Below, one piece after another: positions 57,851 through 64,000 of a DNA stretch of 64,000 bases. The position numbers and the translations under genes were made by a program. How positions within the stretch are numbered: position 1 is the stretch's first letter; each line of letters starts with the position of its first letter. The notes below the pieces were generated by a model. It was given only the letters and a program-made list of their open reading frames with translations. It did not search any database and was not told where the DNA came from. This DNA is from Vibrio sonorensis (lineage in GTDB: Bacteria > Pseudomonadota > Gammaproteobacteria > Enterobacterales > Vibrionaceae): positions 1 through 64,000 of the forward strand of contig NZ_LJJE01000082.1 in assembly GCF_001854765.1 (NCBI RefSeq). The letters are read 5' to 3'.

Positions 57851-57887
57851 CCTTAGGTTTAAGAAAAACTTACATAACAAACTAAGG
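57851..57887 (-). promoter_or_regulatory. Candidate operator before the AbiEi gene
   Basis: CCTTAG and CTAAGG form an inverted repeat 25 bases apart, just before the AbiEi start, with the AAGG ribosome site inside one arm. AbiEi antitoxins are known to bind inverted repeats at their promoters. The arms are short, so this is only a candidate. The gap to the right element end otherwise holds only the arm-type repeats and attR. Confidence 0.4.
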
Positions 57888-58012
57888 GTTTGCATTGTCA
57901 TTTATTTTAACACTGTAGGTATAAAAAAACATGATGGGGTAAACGTATTTTGAAGATTAATACATTCAACTTTGGCCCAGGCTTAGCTCAATACCAACGC
58001 AATCACACCACA

Positions 58013-58036
58013 TTGGTGACAAGATTGGTGACACAA
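58013..58036. repeat. Candidate right arm-type integrase sites
   Basis: TTGGTGACAA and TGGTGACACAA in tandem, 3 bases apart, match the pair at 42045-42067 in the same orientation. It lies 70 bases inside attR. Confidence 0.65.
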
Positions 58037-58106
58037 ACAAAATAAAGAAAACAAAAATCACACTAGACTTCTGATTAATAAGAAATTAAAAACAACAAGC
58101 CACATA

Positions 58107-58127
58107 CAGATCCAGAATATTGAATAG
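58107..58127. repeat. attR, 21-bp direct repeat
   Basis: Exact copy of the 21 bases at the yicC end. It marks the right end of the element. The original yicC terminator follows at 58177-58218, now 16 kb from yicC. Confidence 0.93.
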
Positions 58128-58176
58128 ACAATTAAAAGCCAGCATATAAAGTGGATACCTCTGGCAAGAGGCTTGT

Positions 58177-58218
58177 AAGGCCTGACTTCGATATTCCATC
58201 GCAGTCAGGCCTTTTTGT
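58177..58218. terminator. Displaced yicC terminator, shared with the purine permease gene
   Basis: AAGGCCTGACT pairs with AGTCAGGCCTT across a 15-base loop, followed by TTTTTG on the plus strand. It would have ended yicC before the element came in. It also lies just past the end of the convergent permease gene. Confidence 0.85.
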
Positions 58219-58225
58219 TTCGCTA

Positions 58226-59599
58226 TTAAAGCAGAAGCAAGTAAGTTAAGAACAGACCCGACAAAATATAGATAATCGGATGCACTTCCTTGGCTCTACC
58301 AGCCACAACCATTGTGAATGCATAAGTGATGAAGCCCATTGCCATACCGTTTGCTGGAGAGAAGCTCAATACGGTAAACATAATGGTAAAGAAGGCCGCG
58401 ATTCTCGACTCTTTTTGTTCCCAACTGATTTGCCCCAAACGACCAATCATATAGATACCGACAACCACCATTGCAGGGGCGACCATCGCCGTTGAGAAAA
58501 TAGAAAACAGTGGGTATAGGAACAGCGACACAATGAACAAGCCCGCTACTACAACGGCTGCCAGACCCGTTTTCGCTCCCTGAGAAGAAGCAATACCCGA
58601 TTCAGAAAATGCTGTGATAGAGGTTGTACCCATCATAGACCCAAATACCGTACCACCAGCGTCAGCGATAAGCGCCGATTTAGCATTTGGCACTTTGCCA
58701 TCTTTGTCGATAATACCAGCGTCGCGGCCAACACCAACGATAGTACTCAACCCGTCAAAGAAATCGACAATCAAAAAGATAATGACAATAAAGAGAAGAT
58801 CAAACATCTTTTCAGCCGTTAGGCCTGATACGTCGAAGATGGCACCAAAGCTTCCACTTACGCTCGGTGGAGCAGTCACGATAGCATCGGGAATTGGCGC
58901 ATTGGACGTTCCCAAAAAAGTATCCGCCAGTACAGTCAGCACAATTGCAGAAACAAAAGAGATAAAGGTCGCCAGTTTAATGTCGCGAACCATGCATCCC
59001 AGCGCAATGAAAATACTGATGTAAGCGATCACAACCTGAGGGTCATCCAGCTTACCCATACTCACCAGAATAAATGGGTTAGAAACAATGATTCCCGCGT
59101 TTTTAAGACCGAGAAACGCAATAAATAGCCCTAGGGAGACAGTAATGGCCAACTTGAGATCTTCAGGAATCGACTCGATCATAGACTTTCGAATACGCGT
59201 CAGAGACAAGAAGAGATAAATCACACCAGACAAGAAAATGCCCAATAGAGCTTCATTCCAAACCAGTGCGACAGAGCCGCTGAGCAACATGCCTTTAAAG
59301 AAGCCATTCATGCTCATACCGGGAGCCAGCATAACGGGATAGTTACCAAACAGGCCCATAATCAAGGTTGCAAACGCTGCAGAAATTGCCGTCGCAGTAA
59401 ATACAGCGCCGCGATCCATACCAGGGATATCACCCAAAATGGCAGGGTTAACAGCCAAAATATAGCTCATCGCCAAAAAAGTAATAAAACCCGCATAAAT
59501 TTCAGTCCCAATCGTGGACTGACGCTGACGAATTTTGAAGGTGGATTCTAGCCAAGAGTTAGCTGGGGCAGAAGCCGTGGCATTTGATTCTATGCTCAC
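58226..59599 (-). CDS. AzgA-type purine permease (NCS2 family)
   Basis: A protein of about 457 residues with some twelve to thirteen membrane segments. TEIYAGFITFLAMSYILAVNP, APGMSMNGFF, VDFFDGLSTIVGVG and GTTSITAFSESGIASSQGAKTG are the AzgA/COG2252 motifs. It should import hypoxanthine/guanine or adenine with protons across the inner membrane. I start at the GTG at 59599, because AAGG is 8 bases upstream and that site is what the riboswitch platform can mask. A TTG at 59632 is the longer option. The riboswitch class suggests guanine or hypoxanthine as the sensed ligand. Confidence 0.9.
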   Translation of the reverse strand: MSIESNATASAPANSWLESTFKIRQRQSTIGTEIYAGFITFLAMSYILAVNPAILGDIPGMDRGAVFTATAISAAFATLIMGLFGNYPVMLAPGMSMNGFFKGMLLSGSVALVWNEALLGIFLSGVIYLFLSLTRIRKSMIESIPEDLKLAITVSLGLFIAFLGLKNAGIIVSNPFILVSMGKLDDPQVVIAYISIFIALGCMVRDIKLATFISFVSAIVLTVLADTFLGTSNAPIPDAIVTAPPSVSGSFGAIFDVSGLTAEKMFDLLFIVIIFLIVDFFDGLSTIVGVGRDAGIIDKDGKVPNAKSALIADAGGTVFGSMMGTTSITAFSESGIASSQGAKTGLAAVVVAGLFIVSLFLYPLFSIFSTAMVAPAMVVVGIYMIGRLGQISWEQKESRIAAFFTIMFTVLSFSPANGMAMGFITYAFTMVVAGRAKEVHPIIYILSGLFLTYLLLL

Positions 59600-59740
59600 A
59601 ATAACAACCTTATTCAGATATAAGAGGGACAATATGCACTGATCAAGGCAAGAGCGAGAATAAGGTCGCTAAAAAACTGTAGTCACTGGGATAGGCCCAA
59701 TGGTAGAAACGTTCGAACCATCTCTTCGAACCTATACAGC
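59600..59740 (-). promoter_or_regulatory. Guanine-class purine riboswitch with Shine-Dalgarno-masking platform
   Basis: Aptamer at 59676-59740: P1 GCTGTA/TACAGT; P2 GTTCGAA/TTCGAAC with loop GAGATGG; J2/3 GTTTCTAC identical to the xpt riboswitch core; P3 CATTGG/CCAGTG; J3/1 AC with the C (position 74) that selects guanine over adenine. The P3 loop GCCTATC departs from the usual CCGTAAA. Next, CCTTATTC (59658-59665) is an exact complement of GAATAAGG (59608-59615), the ribosome site of the permease GTG. An alternative hairpin AGCGA/TCGCT can enclose CCTTATTC. This points to translational control. No U-tract terminator is seen. Confidence 0.87.
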
Positions 59741-59846
59741 GCATAATAATTTGCGCGAATTGTAAGCAATTAGAGTAAAAGTGCAATACTTTCTGGCAAA
59801 AATATCAAAATGGCGAATAATACGTAAAAACAGTAGGTTAATAAAA

Positions 59847-59862
59847 GGTTAAACGTTTGCTT
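59847..59862. promoter_or_regulatory. Possible PurR operator
   Basis: The run AAACGTTTGC, with flanks, matches 11 of 16 bases of the PurR consensus, with the right half nearly perfect. It lies about 250 bases before the permease start in the divergent region with gmk, where the permease promoter should be. Purine permease genes are often in the PurR regulon. The remainder of the gap up to gmk shows nothing else that I can name. Confidence 0.4.
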
Positions 59863-60050
59863 TTTTCGTTACTGAGTGATGACACAATAATCAAATTTTC
59901 AGAAAATCAGATGCACAAACCGCCGTCACCATATCCAAAACCAGAAGCAAATACTTGTGAAGATCCTATGGATCGTGCTACTCTTCGCCTCCATTTTTCT
60001 GACCCCAATCCGCCATTACGCGTTTAACTTTCGGTCAGTGCTATCTTTAA

Positions 60051-60728
<678 letters not shown>

Positions 60729-60811
60729 AGCAGATAAGTAATAGAATCTCATGGCGTTAAACTGTATACTTTCTCGTCATTTAAAATTTTTGTTAACTAA
60801 TTGGAGTTCTC

Positions 60812-61084
60812 ATGGCACGCGTAACTGTACAAGACGCTGTTGAAAAAGTCGGCAACCGTTTCGACCTTGTTCTGATTGCGGCACGCCGCGCTCGTCAAAT
60901 GCAAACTGGCGGAAAAGATTCTCTAGTGCCGGAAGAAAACGATAAGGCAACGGTTATCGCTTTGCGCGAAATCGAAGAAGGCCTGATCACTAAAGAGATC
61001 CTTGATGCTCGTGAGCGTCAAGAACAGCAAGAGCAGGAAGCCGCTGAACTAGCTGCAGTTAGCAGCATTGCACACAGCCGCTAA
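60812..61084 (+). CDS. rpoZ: RNA polymerase omega subunit
   Basis: A 90-residue omega subunit. [20 protein letters not shown] and [12 protein letters not shown] are conserved. It helps assemble RNA polymerase and forms part of one ppGpp site, in keeping with its place before spoT. TTGGAG precedes the ATG. Confidence 0.96.
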   Translation: MARVTVQDAVEKVGNRFDLVLIAARRARQMQTGGKDSLVPEENDKATVIALREIEEGLITKEILDARERQEQQEQEAAELAAVSSIAHSR

Positions 61085-61122
61085 ACCCTAATCGGTCTCA
61101 ACTTACACTCCGGGCCTAAAGT

Positions 61123-63246
61123 TTGTATCTATTCGATAGCCTCAAAGACGTTGCCCAAGACTACCTAACAGAGCCTCAAATTGAGGCTCTGCGTCAATCT
61201 TATGTGGTAGCGAAAGACGCCCATGAAGGGCAAACCCGCTCAAGCGGTGAACCGTACATCATCCACCCTGTTGCCGTAGCGCGTATTCTCGCAGAAATGC
61301 GTTTAGATATAGAAACGCTGCAAGCAGCACTTTTACACGATGTAATAGAAGACACCGAAGTCACCAAGGAAGAACTTGAGGCTCAGTTTGGCCATACCGT
61401 CGCTGAACTGGTAGATGGTGTCTCTAAGCTGGACAAGCTAAAGTTTCGCGATCGCAAAGAAGCCCAAGCGGAAAACTTCCGCAAAATGGTGCTTGCGATG
61501 GTTCAGGATATTCGCGTTATCCTAATCAAGCTGGCTGACCGCACTCACAACATGCGCACTTTAGGCGCACTAAGAGCGGACAAAAAACGCCGTATCGCCC
61601 GTGAAACCCTCGAAATCTATTCCCCACTGGCTCATCGCCTCGGTATCCACAACATCAAGACTGAGCTTGAAGAACTCGGTTTTGAAGCGCTTTACCCGAA
61701 CCGTTATCGCGTTCTAAAAGAAGTGGTCAAAGCGGCTCGTGGTAACCGAAAAGAGATGATCCAGCGTATCCATGATGAAATTGAAGGTCGGCTGAATGAA
61801 GTTGGCTTAACATCCCGCGTCTTTGGTAGAGAGAAAAACCTCTACTCCATCTATAACAAGATGAAAACCAAAGAGCAGCGTTTTCATACCATTATGGATA
61901 TTTACGCATTTAGAATCGTGGTAGAAGAACCAGATACTTGTTACCGCGCTCTAGGCCAAGTGCACAGCCTGTACAAGCCACGTCCCGGTCGCGTAAAAGA
62001 TTATATCGCCGTACCCAAGGCCAATGGCTACCAGTCGTTACACACTTCAATGGTGGGCCCTCACGGCGTACCAGTTGAAGTGCAGATCCGCACCGAAGAT
62101 ATGGATCAGATGGCGGATAAAGGTGTTGCAGCACATTGGTCTTACAAAGGTAATGGTGAACGCACTGGCACAACTGCTCAAGTAAAAGCCCAGCGTTGGA
62201 TGCAAAGCCTTCTGGAACTTCAGCAAAGCGCTGGTAACTCGTTTGAGTTTATTGAAAACGTTAAATCAGATCTCTTCCCTGATGAGATTTACGTTTTCAC
62301 GCCAAAAGGCCGTATTGTCGAACTGCCCGCAGGCGCAACGTGCGTTGACTTCGCTTACGCCGTTCACACCGATGTAGGTAATACCTGTGTTGGCGCCCGC
62401 GTCGATCGCAATCCATACCCATTGAGCAAAGCTCTCAAGAATGGACAAACCATCGAAATCATTAGTGCGCCAGGAGCAAGACCTAATGCGGCGTGGCTAA
62501 ACTATGTTGTTACCTCACGCGCGCGTACCAAAATCCGTCAGGTTCTAAAGACGATGCGTCGCGAAGAGTCGGTGACCCTAGGCCGCAGATTGCTAAACCA
62601 CGCATTAGGAGAACTGTCGTTATCAGAAATCAGTGAGCAGAATGTTCAACACGTACTCAGCGATCTGAAAATTGATACAGTGGATGACTTACTGGCAGAT
62701 ATCGGTTTAGGCGAACTAATGAGTATCGTCATTGCGCGTCGTTTACTCGGAGCCGCCGACGAGCTAACTGAAGTTCCTACCACAACAGAAAGCAAGACCA
62801 AGAAGAAACTGCCAATTCGCGGAGCCGAAGGCATACTACTGACATTTGCCAATTGTTGTCACCCAATCCCCGATGACCATATCGTTGCTCACGTATCTCC
62901 AGGCCGAGGCCTAGTTGTACACCGAGAAACATGTCCAAATATCCGAGGTCACCAAAAAGAGCCGGATAAGTATATGGCCGTTGAGTGGGCAGATGATTTC
63001 GACCAAGAATTTATCACCGAACTCAAAGTAGACGTGCACAATAGACAAGGCGCTTTGGCAGAGCTAACCAACGTGATCTCTCAAACGGGCTCGAACATAC
63101 ACGGTCTGTCCACTGAAGAACGCGACGGTCGCTTGTATACGGTAATGGTACTACTGACCACAAAAGATCGCGTTCACTTAGCTGGTATTATGCGTAAGAT
63201 TAAAGCGATGCCACTCACATTAAAAGTACGCCGAAGAAAGAACTAA
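61123..63246 (+). CDS. spoT: Bifunctional (p)ppGpp synthetase/hydrolase SpoT
   Basis: A 707-residue RelA/SpoT protein. HD hydrolase domain near residues 45-150 (ALLHDVIEDTEV, KLADRTHNMRTLG), synthetase domain (YRALGQVHSLYKPRPGRVKDYIA, NGYQSLHTSMVGP), TGS domain (VFTPKGRIVELPAGATCVDF), and C-terminal ACT domain (LKVDVHNRQGALAELTN). The HD motif is intact, as in SpoT and unlike RelA. It starts at TTG, as E. coli spoT does; no earlier start fits. It controls the stringent response under carbon, iron and fatty-acid limitation. Confidence 0.95.
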   Translation: MYLFDSLKDVAQDYLTEPQIEALRQSYVVAKDAHEGQTRSSGEPYIIHPVAVARILAEMRLDIETLQAALLHDVIEDTEVTKEELEAQFGHTVAELVDGVSKLDKLKFRDRKEAQAENFRKMVLAMVQDIRVILIKLADRTHNMRTLGALRADKKRRIARETLEIYSPLAHRLGIHNIKTELEELGFEALYPNRYRVLKEVVKAARGNRKEMIQRIHDEIEGRLNEVGLTSRVFGREKNLYSIYNKMKTKEQRFHTIMDIYAFRIVVEEPDTCYRALGQVHSLYKPRPGRVKDYIAVPKANGYQSLHTSMVGPHGVPVEVQIRTEDMDQMADKGVAAHWSYKGNGERTGTTAQVKAQRWMQSLLELQQSAGNSFEFIENVKSDLFPDEIYVFTPKGRIVELPAGATCVDFAYAVHTDVGNTCVGARVDRNPYPLSKALKNGQTIEIISAPGARPNAAWLNYVVTSRARTKIRQVLKTMRREESVTLGRRLLNHALGELSLSEISEQNVQHVLSDLKIDTVDDLLADIGLGELMSIVIARRLLGAADELTEVPTTTESKTKKKLPIRGAEGILLTFANCCHPIPDDHIVAHVSPGRGLVVHRETCPNIRGHQKEPDKYMAVEWADDFDQEFITELKVDVHNRQGALAELTNVISQTGSNIHGLSTEERDGRLYTVMVLLTTKDRVHLAGIMRKIKAMPLTLKVRRRKN

Positions 63247-63251
63247 TCTAC

Positions 63252-63271
63252 CCGCTGCCATTCGGCAGCGG
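63252..63271. other. Perfect hairpin between spoT and trmH
   Basis: CCGCTGCC pairs with GGCAGCGG around ATTC in the 40-base gap. There is no T-run, so it is not a terminator. It may affect mRNA stability or processing between the two genes. Confidence 0.55.
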
Positions 63272-63286
63272 TTCTCGGAAAAACCT

Positions 63287-63968
63287 ATGAATCTAGAACG
63301 TTATCAACGTATCCAAGAGGTACTAAAAGCCCGTCAAACGGACCTCACGCTTTGCCTTGAAGAAGTACACAAACCCAATAATGTTTCCGCGGTTATTCGC
63401 ACCGCAGACGCAACGGGCCTACACAAAATTCACGCGGTCTGGCCCCACGAAATGCGCACCCTTAGCCATACGTCAGCGGGTGCGAGAAACTGGGTGGAAG
63501 TCGATACACACGATTCAATAGAAGGCGCGATCAAAACGCTAAAGTCTCAAGGCATGCAGGTACTGGTAACAAACTTGTCCGACACCGCCGTCGACTTTAG
63601 AGAAATAGACTACACCAAGCCTACCGCCGTCATTCTTGGCAGTGAAAAAGTGGGCGCTTCGGAAACAGCTAAAAAGCTAGCCGACCAAGATATCATCATC
63701 TATGATGGGAATGGTTCAGTCACTGAATGTCTCCGTAGCCAGTGCTGTTATTCTCTACGAGGCGCAAAGACAGCGCACCGAGAAAGGAATGTATGACAAT
63801 CAAGTCAGTTCAGTACCCGCGGAGGAGATCCACAAAACGCTTTTTGAACGTGGGCACCCTGTACTAGCAAAAGTAGCTAAACGAAAAGGCTTAGCCTACC
63901 CGCCACTTGACGAAGAAGGTCAGATTGTCGCCGACCAAGTTTGGTGGCAAGAGATGCAACGCCGCTAA
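63287..63968 (+). CDS. trmH: tRNA (guanosine(18)-2'-O)-methyltransferase, apparent frameshift
   Basis: A SPOUT methyltransferase. HKPNNVSAVIRTADATG and AVILGSEKVGAS are motifs 1 and 2; motif 3, MMGMVQSLNVSVASAVILYE, is in another frame. Frame is lost at 63700, where IIIPMMG is expected; adding two C there (CCC for C) joins the frames into about 227 residues, the family length. As written, the first product ends at 63796 and lacks the AdoMet knot. It methylates G18 of tRNA. In related bacteria recG follows; only 32 bases remain here, without a visible gene. Confidence 0.9.
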
Positions 63969-64000
63969 GCAATAGTTTTTGGTGGCTTATACATTATCTC

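Larger units (their letters stand above)
41920..58127. mobile_element. Integrative mobilizable element in the 3' end of yicC
   Basis: A 21-bp direct repeat (starts CAGATCC, ends TGAATAG) at 41920-41940 and 58107-58127 bounds about 16.2 kb. Inside are a tyrosine integrase next to the left end, an AlpA-like excision factor, a TrwA/B/C-like mobilization set, and defence genes (XRE-ImmA/IrrE, AbiE, type III restriction-modification). No T4SS genes are present, so transfer would need a helper. The yicC 3' end is a known integration site for mobilizable islands helped by SXT/R391 elements; unlike those islands as I know them, this one has its own relaxase and coupling protein. Confidence 0.93.

Noticed and set aside
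58177..58218. Hairpin as an element-encoded feature
   Set aside because: It lies outside attR and fits the original yicC terminator shared with the permease gene.
61123..61125. spoT lacking a normal start codon, suggesting truncation
   Set aside because: The TTG start gives the conserved N-terminus MYLFDSL, and E. coli spoT also starts with TTG.

Overview
The window looks like chromosomal DNA of a Vibrio species. The gene order coaD-mutM-rpmGB-radC-coaBC-slmA-lpxL-lpxN-like-pyrE-rph-yicC followed by gmk-rpoZ-spoT-trmH, and the LPS genes hldD-waaF-waaA-kdkA-waaE next to coaD, match the arrangement I know from Vibrio cholerae and relatives. Species cannot be fixed from sequence alone.

Region 1 (324-16023, minus strand) is an O-antigen/polysaccharide operon. 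It is transcribed rmlB-rmlA-rmlD-rmlC (dTDP-L-rhamnose), then a five-gene module (two nucleotidyltransferases, a GDPD-like protein, a HAD phosphatase, a cupin), then the ABC exporter wzm-wzt, then rhamnan-type assembly genes (two WavE-like proteins, RgpF-like, WsaF-like, a GT2) with a methyltransferase and a small NTF2-fold protein. A strong intrinsic terminator lies inside the operon just before wzm.

Region 2 (16486-31815) is the core-oligosaccharide cluster: hldD, an O-antigen ligase, several glycosyltransferases (one a GT4/polysaccharide-deacetylase fusion), waaF, waaA, an acetyltransferase plus WecE-like aminotransferase pair that could draw on the rmlAB intermediate, a WavQ-like protein, kdkA, waaE and two GT9 enzymes.

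Region 3 (31925-41940) holds housekeeping genes: coaD, mutM, rpmG/rpmB with a near-consensus promoter, radC, coaBC, slmA, two lipid A acyltransferases, pyrE, rph and yicC.

Region 4 (41920-58127) is a mobile element of about 16 kb in the 3' end of yicC, bounded by 21-bp direct repeats, with matching candidate integrase arm sites near both ends. It carries a tyrosine integrase, an AlpA-like excision factor, a TrwA/TrwB/TrwC-like mobilization module without T4SS genes (an integrative mobilizable element), and cargo: an XRE-ImmA/IrrE protein with an unknown partner, and an apparent operon of AbiEi/AbiEii plus a type III restriction-modification system.

Region 5 (58177-63968) resumes the chromosome: an AzgA-type purine permease controlled by a guanine-class riboswitch whose platform can mask the Shine-Dalgarno sequence, then gmk, rpoZ, spoT and trmH.

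A cross-cutting caution: seven apparent frameshifts (pyrE, coaBC, trmH, integrase, relaxase twice, one island gene) can all be restored by adding one or two bases, nearly always in a short homopolymer. Since coaBC is normally essential, many of these are probably sequence errors rather than true pseudogenes.
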